Assembly: GCF_040958095.1 (NCBI RefSeq)
Contig: NC_091173.1
Span: forward strand, 14,417,482-14,481,481
DNA length: 64,000 nucleotides
Direction: 5' to 3'
Source: Procambarus clarkii
Lineage: Eukaryota > Arthropoda > Malacostraca > Decapoda > Cambaridae
In this document: piece after piece, positions 34,951-45,099 of the stretch
Position numbering within the stretch: the stretch's first letter is position 1
How the letters are laid out: each line of letters starts with the position of its first letter
Made by a program: the position numbers and the translations under genes
Notes under the pieces: generated by a model
Databases searched by the model: none
Told to the model about the DNA's origin: nothing
Seen by the model: the letters and a program-made list of their open reading frames with translations, nothing else

Positions 34951-35017
34951 TCTCGAGTTATCTCGAGATGATTTCGGAGCTTATCGTCCCCGCAGCCCGG
35001 TCCACGACCAGGCCTCA
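34951..35017 (-). mobile_element. Truncated tail of SINE family 2 / partner LINE
   Basis: Contains ATCTCGAGATGATTTCGGAG, CCCGCAGCCCGG and ACGACCAGGCCT (read on +), which is the tail end only. Confidence 0.65.
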
Positions 35018-35329
35018 AAATGGTGGTCACCACCATTTTGTATTGTCACCACCATTTGTCACCCCCTCTAGGTGGTGACAAATATTCCAGTACTATAGTT
35101 TCTCCAATCTTGCTACATAAACTATAGCACTAAATCCAGGTGGTGTAGGCAATATTCAAACATCACAGTATCACCAGTCTTGTTACCTTAATAAAAGAAA
35201 CGGAGCACATATGGTTCATACAGTGCATTGTATCGTTGATAGATTACGCCTGTGCCGTGGAATGCTTCCATGGTGACTGGTATCAGTCCACGCGATATGG
35301 AAGCGCCTGTCATGGCACTTAATTTGCGT

Positions 35330-36470
35330 TAGTTCAGAAGATTCACGTCTTCGCGGCACGGTCTCTGGAGCCCTAGGAGTTGATAGAATTCTCGGGGTAT
35401 CTGTTGCACGTCTGCTTGTCAACGAGGCTATTGTGCACTTCCCGCCGTTCCTCCTGGTCTCGTGTGGTGGTACGTCTGCAGACTTCATGCCATCGTCAGG
35501 TTAGTTCATTAAACACAAAGTACACTTGGTTTTTAGTATATTTTACTATTTAGATAATATATTGATGAACTGGGCATTTTGATTATAATAAATAGGCCCA
35601 GTTAGTGTCCATCCTGTGTTTAAACCGTCTGGATACTTATTAATGTTCCATTAATAATCTTAGACAACTGGCAAATTGAACCTTTATCTTAAACGGTTAC
35701 AATTTGAGATTATTATATACCCAGGCTTTAACATAGCAGCCCGTCCTCGGGTTACAATTAGTAAAGTACTAAGTACTTGGTGAATTTTCCTTCTATTTTT
35801 GTAACCTAATCAGACACAAAGGGTGTCGATAAAGTGCCTTAAGTACATTAAATTACTAATAAAACAATGCTGTTTGGAACCATTAAGGTAATGCAAACGT
35901 ATTTGGATGTGATTACCACGGAGGTACACAAACCCTGAGAAGGGGTTGCCAGAGTTTGAACCAGTCTCAAATATTTTCAGTGTAAATACATTCTCACCAG
36001 CGCTCTAGGTAATACTTAAGCGGTACCAATAGCTTAATGTTTTATAGTGGATTCCAGCAGTAAAAGATTTTTGCTCGTTTTCCAGCTTTGAATAGGCTGT
36101 TATTATGCATAAATATTCCTCAATAGAGCACTAGTTTCTTTAAGTGCAGTACCATTATTGGTTTACCACCTCGTTTGAAAGACTATCCAACCTATCAATA
36201 TTTCTTGTGACTGACACTTTTAAAGAACACAAGGTCTTCCGATATTACTCCCATAGTCTTTTATATATATTTTTTCTTTCGTGTGATTTAATAATTTTTT
36301 TCCATAGGGCAGGAGCTGGAATTTGTGTTCATTAAACGTGTCCTGTGGCCTACCGAGTTAAGTTTGCCGTCTCATCTATTGTCTACTTCAAAAAACATCA
36401 GTGTCGTTTGCAAAGGGTATGGTGCTATATTGCAGTTTGTGCATGTACTTGAGTTTATCCCATGCTAGAC
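35330..36470 (-). mobile_element. Older degenerate LINE copy
   Basis: It parallels the copy at 29.9-30.6 kb: TTGTCAACGAGGCTATTGTG and TCCTCCTGGTCTCGTG at 35416-35465; GTTTGAAAGACTATCC and AAAGAACACAAGG at 36173-36233; CTCATCTATTGTCTACTTC near 36370. No intact domain remains. Confidence 0.55.
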
Positions 36471-36654
36471 AAGACTAGGATGACTAGGCAAGAACTTGGG
36501 TTATGGTCGGTGACCTGACTGTAAACCACGTCCCAAGCTTCACTGTTAGTCACCGAGGATTTTGTTGAAGTCCTTCAATTGTCCATAAACACACATTTCT
36601 CTGCTCTAAGGCAGTTGAAGAACGTATAAGGCTAGCATACATATAAACTCATAC

Positions 36655-36715
36655 TTGATTGATTGATAAAGATTAAGCCACCCAAGACGTGGCACGGGCA
36701 TGAATAGCCCGTAAA
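36655..36715 (-). mobile_element. LINE 3' end with two hairpins (TCAATCAATCA type)
   Basis: On the minus strand: TTACGGGCTATTCATGCCCG, TGCCACGTCTTGGGTGGC, then a TTTATCAATCAATCA end. The two stems are ACGGGC/GCCCGT and GCCAC/GTGGC. Other copies are at 40.17 and 40.30 kb. Confidence 0.7.
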
Positions 36716-36719
36716 ACTC

Positions 36720-38255
36720 CTACTTGTAGGGCGGGCGTATATATAGCTCTGAAAACGTACGAGGGAGAAATGGGGGTTCGATTAGTTTTGCGAGGTAACC
36801 TTTAGGCTCTTTACCTGGTTATGCTACGGGTGAAACTACTTTAATTTGTCCCTTTATCAAAGTTATTGACGGTAAGGAGAAGGCTCTCCTACATCCTCCC
36901 CACCCATTAACCTCCACATCATGACGTTGCTCTCTGCCCTTCCATCTCTAAATTCCTAAATATGGTGGAAGGAAAATTCGTTTTCAGGCTATATGCAGCA
37001 CGGATATATTGCAACTAACAGCCTCATGACGCGTAAATTTGAGATCTAACCACAGTTTCATTTAGTTCTCTGAACGTCATGAAAATTAGAGGGCGTAATT
37101 ATCTCAACTCGTCACTAATATGTACGATTCTTAAAATGAGGCCGCTAATATTTAATTATCAAAGGGCACCAAGCAAGAGTTATCTAAAAATTGGCAATTT
37201 CAATTAACTCGTACAGCACACATGAAACAAAGATCGTATATTTCTTCTTAAAAGTGGGAGTTTCACCATAAATTTTCTCTATTTTGTAAGATACAGGTAA
37301 ACAACAAAAATGAAGTAATATAACAAGTTATCTTAAATTTAATATTTTTAGATAGCACTTAAAACTTTTCTTAACTTGTGCAAAAACACAACTTGCCGAA
37401 AGAGTTCGCTTTCATTTTTCTTGATAAAAACTTTGCTACGCCTTCCCGCCCCAAGAGAAGCATTTTTACTGTAGATCTTTACAAAAGATCCTTGACCGCT
37501 ACACTCCAGCAGGTGCCGACGATGGCTAGCGTGATGTTGTGGCAAGTGTTTCCATGACCCTGGCGGCTGTGAACCCCCTACTCATGGTTATGACCAGTAA
37601 ACATTGGTTGCATCTCCTCTCTATCGGGTATAACATTTCAGGTTTGCTGGGCCGCTGATGACCTAGGCAGATGCTGCTCGTGATCATAACTGTCCCATCT
37701 CCGGGAAGTGAATACCCACGTTGGGAGTTCTAACCTGTCATTGATAAAAGAGCAGCAACCGTCGAACAGTTAGCCGCTATGAATACCAAATTGAAAACTT
37801 TTAAATATGACATTCTTGTGGCCTTTCCTCCTCCAAATTAGGAACGTGGTTAATGTATCTAGTTAGCCTACGTATTGGTCACATTATCTCCTGGACACGG
37901 ACATTATAAGCTGACACGCACCTGACACACCCTTCCCTGCTTGGCTTCCCCCCCCCCCCCCCGTTAAATCCCCCCCCCCACCCTGTTTGTCGCTCCCCCC
38001 CCCCTCCACCCACCCTGTTTGGCGCTTTCCCCTGTTAATTCCCTCCCCCCTCCATTGTCGTTTAAGCGGACCACGTCAGCTAGTTCCTCGCACTTGTCTC
38101 AAGTTTGCGGGTCCTCTAGGATATATTCCACAGGTAAGTCATTCCTTAACTATATTCCTCATGCTCCTCATAATGCCTATTAGCCTGGTAATTTTGTTTA
38201 CCGTTATGATCGTTAACTGAAACATTTGTTTCAGTTAACGCACAACTGAATTGCA
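36720..38255. other. Unassigned intergenic DNA with poly(C) runs
   Basis: Poly(C) runs at 37949-37962 and 37970-38005. A donor-like CCACAG|GTAAGT is at 38128-38139 and might belong to an orphan 5' exon. No coding frame is convincing. Confidence 0.4.
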
Positions 38256-38261
38256 CAAAAC

Positions 38262-38374
38262 TTGTGCAATTCTTTTTACCATGTCGTAGCTCAGTCAATT
38301 AAGGCAGCGTCTGGGATCCTCTCGGACGTAGGTTCGAACCCTCGTCACGGCCCTTGTGGATTTGTTCATTTGTG
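38262..38374 (+). mobile_element. SINE family 1 copy
   Basis: ATGTCGTAGCTCAGTCAATT (A box), TAGGTTCGAACCC (B box) and the CTTGTGGATTTGTTCATTTG tail are nearly identical to the 25-kb copies. Confidence 0.88.
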
Positions 38375-38379
38375 AGTAC

Positions 38380-39140
38380 TTTTATATCTGTTAGTGCGCA
38401 GTCATGTCTTTTCCCCTCGAGCCATTTAGCTCCCTTATTGCAATCTGTCCGTTATTTCTCGTTACGCTTACTAACGGTCATTTATAAGTGGGTTTGGATT
38501 TAAAGGTTAATCTCATATTAGCCAGTTGAATGTTTCCCTGCTGTGACATTTTATAATGGTACTTTTCTTACTGTTGACTTTTAAATGGGTTCATGTAATT
38601 GTTTGACACTAATCTTCTGGGCAGTCTTCATCAGCATTACAGGCCCTTGAGAAATCAATGCACTGGGGCCCCCCTTAACCAGATGGTGGGCCACGCCCGT
38701 CCACCAAAGTACAGGATTTTGGAGATCATATACATTATAAATAAAAGTTAAAAGGCATTCGTATGCCAGGCCTTTCCAGCGCGAGAGTAATTATCCATCC
38801 TGCCAAGGGGTCTCTTAGCAGCAGCAGCAGCAGCATGGGGGGGGGGGTCACTTACACAATCTTGAGGCCCCTGGGGGCTTCTGCCCAGCAATGTGCCCAT
38901 GCGTTTCGATGGCACGGTATTCTATCATGTCTTGATTTACATTAAGAATTTAAATGACATTTTGGAAATTAAGTAAATACTTTGTACAGTGAAATCGCAT
39001 AGTTTAATATCCAAGAAAATGTTTGAGCAATTCAGATATGTTGATTATTCAATAGCTTTGGCAGTATGTATTAAAATGACTATTTTCAGTACTTAATACT
39101 AACGGTAGCGAACACAACTGGCTTTATTAGGCTGATAGAC
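38380..39140. other. Unassigned intergenic DNA
   Basis: Holds a small CAG run (38820-38834) and a G run (38838-38847). No gene can be supported. Confidence 0.45.
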
Positions 39141-39149
39141 TTATATTTG

Positions 39150-39440
39150 TTATACTTTATGCAAGCATTATATATTACTATATAATGTTAGGTACTGTTT
39201 TCTCTTAAATTGGTTAAACAAAATATAGCGGTTTACTTCATTTGGGAAGTAGTTCCACAACTTAGAACCATTTATATGGCATATATGCTTTGGTTTAAAT
39301 ACGAGTTTTAGAATATCATAAATATTAGTTTTTCGTGTGGCGTCTTTGGGTTCTGTTAAAGTCCTGTTAAGATCAGGGGTGGTAATTGTACTATAATATT
39401 GAAGACTTGAAAATGTGCATCGTTTTTATCTTCTTGATGG
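39150..39440 (-). mobile_element. LINE remnant, another reverse transcriptase C-terminus
   Basis: The minus strand around 39225-39300 reads INGSKLWNYFPNEVNRY, matching the GxKLWNxLPxxV motif near the end of non-LTR reverse transcriptases. It differs from the family at 29.65 kb. Confidence 0.5.
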
Positions 39441-39476
39441 TACGTGTAATTTACATGAAGGGTTTATCCTAGTAGG

Positions 39477-39724
39477 GGCCTGACAGCTGGGTGGACAGCG
39501 CTTCGGATTCGTAGTCCTGAGGTTCTGGGTTCGATCCCCTGTATTGGTGGAGACAAATGGGCAAAATGTTTTTCACCCTGATGGCCCCCTGTTACCTAGC
39601 AGTAAATAGGTACCTGGGAGTTATAGCTGTCACGGGCTGCTTCCTTGGGGTGTGTAACAAAAAGGAGGCCTGGTCGAGGACCGGGCCGCGGGGACGCTAA
39701 GCCCCGAAATCATCTCAAGATAAC
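39477..39724 (+). mobile_element. SINE family 2, full copy
   Basis: Head GGCCTGACAGCTGGGTGGAC, B box CTGGGTTCGATCCCC, body TTACCTAGCAGTAAATAGGT, and tail GGACCGGGCCGCGGGGACGC plus CCCCGAAATCATCTCAAGAT. Its head diverges from the 14.7/59.1 kb subtype (TCGGCCGAGCGG), so two subfamilies are present. Confidence 0.9.
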
Positions 39725-39877
39725 GTCCCGATGACTGTACCAGTACAAATGTTGGGAGACGCGTTAATGTTGAGAATGACGAGGTTTCAAGTGTTGTGGT
39801 GTAGATAGAGGAGCGGCGACTAGAGAGGCGTGGGTTAGAGGGAGACTTGCCGCACTGTAGGACGGTGTGTTGTGTTT

Positions 39878-42718
39878 ATGGCGTCAGCTGATCCTTGGTG
39901 CTGCGGCCAGGCATTTGTTTTCTGTGTTTGGCTGCTGGTGGCGGCAGGTATAAATGTGGCCCAATGTGTTGGTCGACTGGAGATATTTAGCCAGTGTTTT
40001 GACTATTGTGATATTTATCATGTAATGATAGGTCACCTCATAATATATGCTCGATGGTAAAAGGTATTTTAATTAAGTGCGATAAATACTTGTTTGAAGT
40101 TTTCTCTGGTACTATGTCGGAAACAGTGAAGGAGATGGTGTTCGATTGTTTCTGGCACATGACAGTGGATGCTGAGTTCTGATTGATGAAGATTAAGCCA
40201 CCCAAGAGGTGACACGGGCATGAATAGCCCGTAATGCAGAGTTCGTTTATCTCTTTTATATAGGATGTAAGAGGACTTTAATACAGATGCTAACTAGGAG
40301 TTTTACAGGCTATTCATACCCGTGCCACCGTTTGGGTGACTTATCTTCATCAATCAATCATAGTTTAGTTCTAATTGCTAATCTGTTTAGAGTAATTGAG
40401 TCGTAAACTCTCAGGTGCGCGCGCACTTCGGGTGATGTATGGATTGGAAAGTGAATAATTTGTGGGGCCGGTGAGTTACAAAGCTGATTTTAGTGTCCTA
40501 ATTTTTTTGTACTGCAATTAAGTTTAAATTGTTTATGCCAAGGAATTTCCCCTTTTGCTCTCAAATTGGATAGTGTTTATTCATGGATTTATTTATTCAT
40601 TGGTTGATTTATTTAGAAATAGTTTGTTTAATGTTAAGCGCTGTTTTGTTGGCCACATTAGACATTTTTGAGTTCTATTTACTTTCAGGTTAATTGGGTC
40701 TGTTTGATAAAATAGTATAACTAACAAAGAGTACCTGGGTTAAGGTTGTGTGGGGCATTTGCTAGATCATTGATGTACAGGTATGAGAGAGTAGGTAATG
40801 TACTACCAGGTCCATACCAGTGTTGATATCGAGTGTGGGAGGAGTACATGCACACGCGCGTACGTGCCTAAAAGTCCAGAAATGTATAGGTTAGTGAAAT
40901 ACGTAAGTGGAAAGGTAGACGACCATTAATAAGAAATTTTGTATTTTCTATTTACAAATTTTATTTTTGCAGATCACTGTACACTTTGCGGTCCAACCTG
41001 GATACCACAGTGTGTGCTTGGTACTCTATCGCTTGCGACACAGGAGAATACACGCCAAACTATCCTCGACTTAATCATGTTTGTTTTTCAGGTTAGTATT
41101 GTGTGTTATTAGTATCATCTTAACTCTTGTGGGTTGATGAGATCTGCCATTTATGTGTATTTTAGTTTGTGTTTTGATAGGGTATTAAGTATGCTTAGGG
41201 GTGCCTTCTCGCCATGCCCTGTGGCTGGGGGGGATTGGTGCCCCGAAGCTACATAAACACCATATTCCCCCCCCCCCCCGAAGTGGCAAGGGGAGTTAGG
41301 AGACGAGAATACCCCCGTACGGTAATTTTGGTGCCTCCAGAGTACTTTTATGCTTGGCTCAGGAAATTTTGTAAGTCTCTTGTGATAGTTCTGTGCCCTC
41401 CTCGTCCCTATGGCGGTGGGGGAGGTTTTTTTCGTTCTAATATTTTTTTTTTACCTAAGGCCAAAAACTGTTAGTAGAAAGTAGTAGCGGCTGGCGAAAT
41501 TGACACAATGTCCCGTTTTTTTCATGGGTCCTCTGGTAGGTTAGGATAAGGCATATTAGTACGACAGTTTCTTGATGTTGCGATCGCTCGCGAGCACGGG
41601 CTGCTTTCAATGCCTTTACCATTTCCTCTGGTGCGTTGGGGGGTTTGGTGCCCCCTGTCCCCCTCTGATTTTGGGTGTAGGTTTAGTGCTCTGTCTACTC
41701 AGGTGGGGATGGGTGGGGGAGGAGGATTAAGTGCCCAGTCCCTATATCCTTTTTAGAGTTCACTGGTATACCTCTTCCCTCTTTTCCAGATTGAACGAGG
41801 ACCATGAACAATGTGTTAAATAATCCCCCCCCCCCCATCCACCGGTGATTTAAAAAAAATTACACAGGTGCACACACAGGTGACATGTTGAGCACTTAAG
41901 TATTTCACAGCCGAAGTCTTTATGCAAGTTCCACAAGTTACACATTTTTCAGAGTGTAGATTACGCAAGTGTTAAAGGAGCCGCGCTCGGTAGGAAGTGT
42001 TTTGGAATTAAGCCTATACGAGAAACTTGACTGGAGCAGACTTTTGAAGAGTCCATTATTTAACTTGAACCGGCCAGCAAGCTCTTCTCGTCTGTTAGTG
42101 CAAGACATGGAACTTCTTACAAACCTTGTATGATCATTAGTACAAGTTTTTGTAAGCCCTTGAATTACAATAAAAATACCCAAGACTGAATCAGAAAATA
42201 GTTAACCTATATTGTCCTCATCACCCAGTGCTCGATATAAATGTCCAGTATTTCTGTATACTTCTCAATACATTCTGACCACTGTTCACTACTCATCCCC
42301 TACTCACTTCACCAAATCAATGGATTTGGTGGAGTAGGGGATGCGAATTAGAAATACAAGAATAGTCCCCGAATCCTGTTGACCCCATTCTTGACCACCA
42401 CATTGTTAGGAACACACACGTACTAAACTTCTGATGACTAAATGGGAGTGGCACAGTAGTTACTACTCTCCTGTAAGCAACTTGGTCTGGTGGAGTTTGT
42501 GGTGGTAGCGCCAGGAAGTTAGCTGCAGCAGCTATGCTATGGTTAACAAATTTATTAATTTATTAATTTTTTCTTTTTCAGTAGAATACAGTACATCTTT
42601 CTGGCTTGGAGCACTGAACACTGCATTCCACGATGTTAGTGAAAAAGGATCAGTTCCTGATAACATGGCTCTAATTATTCTGGGATGTGATTTTAATTTA
42701 CTTAAATGTCTGGTTTAA
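39878..42718 (+). CDS. Speculative short multi-exon gene with signal-like first exon
   Basis: Exon 1 (39878-39947, donor GGCAG|GTATAA) encodes 23 residues starting MASADPWCCGQ, then a hydrophobic FVFCVWLLVAA stretch that looks like a signal peptide. A possible exon 2 (40973-41091) has a strong acceptor (ATTTTATTTTTGCAG), matching phase, 39 open codons starting DHCTLCGPTW, and donor TTTCAG|GTTAGT. A possible exon 3 (acceptor TTCTTTTTCAG, 42582) has a 44-codon frame with WLGALNTAFHDVSEK, ending TAA 42716-42718. Exon 3's long frame fits exon 1 directly, not exon 2; after exon 2 the first codon is TAG. I do not recognise the product. It could be chance, or a noncoding RNA gene. Confidence 0.22.
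40170..40235 (-). mobile_element. LINE 3' end with two hairpins (TCAATCAATCA type)
   Basis: Read on + it has GATTGATGAAGATTAAGCCA, CCCAAGAGGTGACACGGGCA and TGAATAGCCCGTAA. Same family as 36.66 kb, and it lies about 60 bp from an oppositely oriented copy. Confidence 0.75.
40296..40365 (+). mobile_element. LINE 3' end with two hairpins, opposite orientation
   Basis: Plus strand: AGGCTATTCATACCCGTGCC, ACCGTTTGGGTGAC, TTATCTTCATCAATCAATCA. It faces the copy at 40170-40235, forming a loose inverted repeat. Confidence 0.75.
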
Positions 42719-43430
42719 ATTGTCCTGGCTTGGTGCCTCTTGATAATTTGTTAAATTGCAACAATTTTAAATATAATGGTGCTAATCTAGTATAATATTG
42801 CACTTGTAAGGGTTATGAGGACAGGATGACAGCTCTTAAACCACAATTAAATTAGCCCTTGCTAATGATGAGGGCGCAGCGCACACCAAAGTGGATACAC
42901 TTGTAATATAGTAAGAAAAAAATATGGGTTATGGAAGAGCAAATATATACTGCAATTTTATACTAAAATTCTAAGAATGTGGAATAAACTGACTGTTCCT
43001 TAATTGTTTGCAAAATTAGTTTATAATTTGAGGATAATTTATACATTTTTAAATATTGTTTACACACTATTTTTTAACATCCTCTTATGTACATCAGCTT
43101 AGTTGAACACTAAAGCAAGTTAAATATCTTGCTTGGCCTTTAGATGCCATGTTTAAATCTAAATTTCAAATAGCTGGTCTTGGAGCACTGTACAGGAAGG
43201 GGAGGGCGATGAATACACAGCTACAACTGATTTTTTAAACAACTTTTTGATCTTGCTTATTTTAATGAAAACTTCAAGTATTTTTCAATAGAGTTCAAGC
43301 TATTCATTATACAATATGGAATATTGACGTTATTCGATATTTTATTGTGTACAGTAAATTAAGTTTTCATTCAAGACAAGGGAATGTGGCGATCCCTCCG
43401 GCCCACAACTGTGTAGAGCAATAGTCGTTT
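41100..43430. other. Unassigned DNA between the candidate exons and the LINE block
   Basis: Apart from the candidate exon at 42582-42718 no gene is supported. A minus-strand frame at 41942-42183 has a repeat-like composition and may be another retroelement scrap. C runs occur at 41270-41278 and 41825-41836. Confidence 0.35.
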
Positions 43431-43439
43431 TGATGTGTG

Positions 43440-44100
43440 TATTCCTTATTCTGACGTACCCAGTTATTCATTCATCCATCCTTGCCTGTTGGCAGGGTTG
43501 TGGTCTTCTGTTACTGGTAACAAACTGCATACTCTTAAGGGTAGTGTGTCCGTGCAACCCGTTCTCGCAAATTCGTAAAGTCAATATTGACTTATTAACT
43601 ACGTGCATAGGTGATATACTAAACATAATAGATACCCCTAAAAAGATTCATAGAAAACACCGACCTTACCTAACCTTGTTAGTATCTTAAGATAAGCATC
43701 TTATTGCTTGGTAATTACAATTATTACTTAACCTATACCTATTATAGGTTAGGTAATAATTGTAATTACGAAGCAATAAGATGCTTATCTTAAGATACTA
43801 ACAAGGTTAGGTAAGGTCGGTGTTTATTATGAATCTTTTTTAAGGGTATCTATTATGTTAAGTATGTCACCTATGCACATATTTAATAAGTCAATATTGA
43901 CTTATTAAATTTGCGAGAACGGGTTGGTCCGTGGCCTTCCTCCTACCCCCGTAACCGGCGATGGGAAAGAACTCTGGCGAGGCTGCGTATTGGCCATACG
44001 CGCTTAACTCGCGAACACTTAATGGAGCGCCGCCCTGCTCCTTATTGTTCTAACTGCATTGTCCCTCTTACAGTTGTACACGCATCACTAAAGCTTTTAC
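43440..44100 (+). mobile_element. RNase H-type LINE, first tandem 3' fragment (split)
   Basis: The left part (43440-43554) matches 44530-44625 (TGTTACTGGTAACAAACT and ACTCTTAA). The right part (43927-44100) matches 44640-44800 and encodes GEAAYWPY- and ERRPAPYCSNCIVPLTVVH-like wording in shifting frames. The two parts are separated by the palindromic element at 43555-43926. The conserved CxxC...H-type tail lies downstream of RNase H in such LINEs. Confidence 0.78.
43555..43926. mobile_element. Near-perfect 372-bp palindromic MITE with 7-bp target duplication
   Basis: The ends are CAACCCGTTCTCGCAAATTC and its complement GAATTTGCGAGAACGGGTTG-type, and almost the whole length is self-complementary around about 43740 (AACCTATA|CCTAT|TATAGGTT). 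GTCCGTG is present on both sides (43548-43554 and 43927-43933) and only once in the uninterrupted flanking logic, so it is a target duplication. No coding capacity. Confidence 0.9.
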
Positions 44101-45041
44101 CCCTCCTACGGTTCTAAAACGCCTTTTCCTTGAGCACTTTTCTTCTCACTCCCGCTCCGTTTCCGTCTTCACCGATGGGTCTAAGTCTGCGGACGGTGTT
44201 GGCTACTGGTTGTTCCTGATTGCACTTGTATGTGCCGCTTACCTCTGGAAACTAGCATCTTCACAGCGGAGCTTTATGCTATTTTCTCTGCTCTTCGCCT
44301 CCTGCTTTCTCGTTGTTAGTCTTCCTTTGTAGTTGTTGTTGACTCTCGAAGTGCCCTTATGGCTCTCGGGTCCTTTAATCCAGTTCATCCCGTGGTTGTC
44401 TAGATCCAACATTGGTTGTTTTTTGTTCACGGTAAATTTAAGTCGGCTCTTTAAATGAGCGTGCAGATGCTGCCGCCAGGGAGGCTGTCCGTTCTTGTCC
44501 CATCTCTCGTAAAGGTATTCCATATTCCGACTTTTACCCGGTTATCCATTCCTCAGTCCTTACCCGTTGGCAGGCTTCTTGGTCGTCTGTTACTGGTAAC
44601 AAACTACGTACTCTTAAATGTTGTGTTTCCTCGTGGCGGTCCTCCAACAACCATAACCGGCGTTGGGAAACGGCTCTGGCGAGGTTGCGTATTGGCCATA
44701 CTCGCTTAACCCATGGTCACTTGATGGAGCGCCGCCCTGCTCCTTATTGTCCTAGTTGCATTGTCCCTCTTACGGTCGTGCATGTCCTTCTTGAATGTCC
44801 TGACTTCCAGGACGAGCGCGTGTCTTGCTTTCCGACCGCCCCTCGCGGTCGCCTGTCCCTCAATAGGACAGTATCTTGGTGACTCGGATACTTTTGATAT
44901 CGTTCGCCTTATGCATTTCTGTTCTCGTATTGGCATCCTTGGTGATATTTAGCGCCCTCTGATTAATCCGCACATTTGATGGTGCTACATAGCCTTCCCG
45001 GTTTGGTGCCTTCTTTTGATAATTGCTTACTTTTATGCTCA

Positions 45042-45045
<4 letters not shown>
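44085..45045 (+). mobile_element. RNase H-type LINE, second tandem copy to 3' end
   Basis: The + strand gives SVSVFTDGSKSADGVG (RNase H first catalytic Asp), then IFTAELYAI (Glu) and VVVDSRSALMAL (Asp) in shifted frames between about 44160 and 44370. The tail follows: RLRIGHTRLTHGHLMERRP, APYCPSCIVPLTVVHVLLEC, CSRIGILGDI and stop (44948-44950). The 3' untranslated end is GGTTTGGTGCCTTCTTTTGA. This is an I/Jockey-type layout. Frame breaks show the copy is inactive. Confidence 0.85.

Positions 45046-45072
<27 letters not shown>
45046..45072. repeat. Oligo(T) tract
   Basis: About 27 T residues sit between the LINE 3' end and the satellite. It could be the poly(A) tail of an element inserted on the minus strand. 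Confidence 0.85.
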
Positions 45073-45078
<6 letters not shown>

Positions 45079-45099
45079 CAAATCATTTCAGATTAAAAA

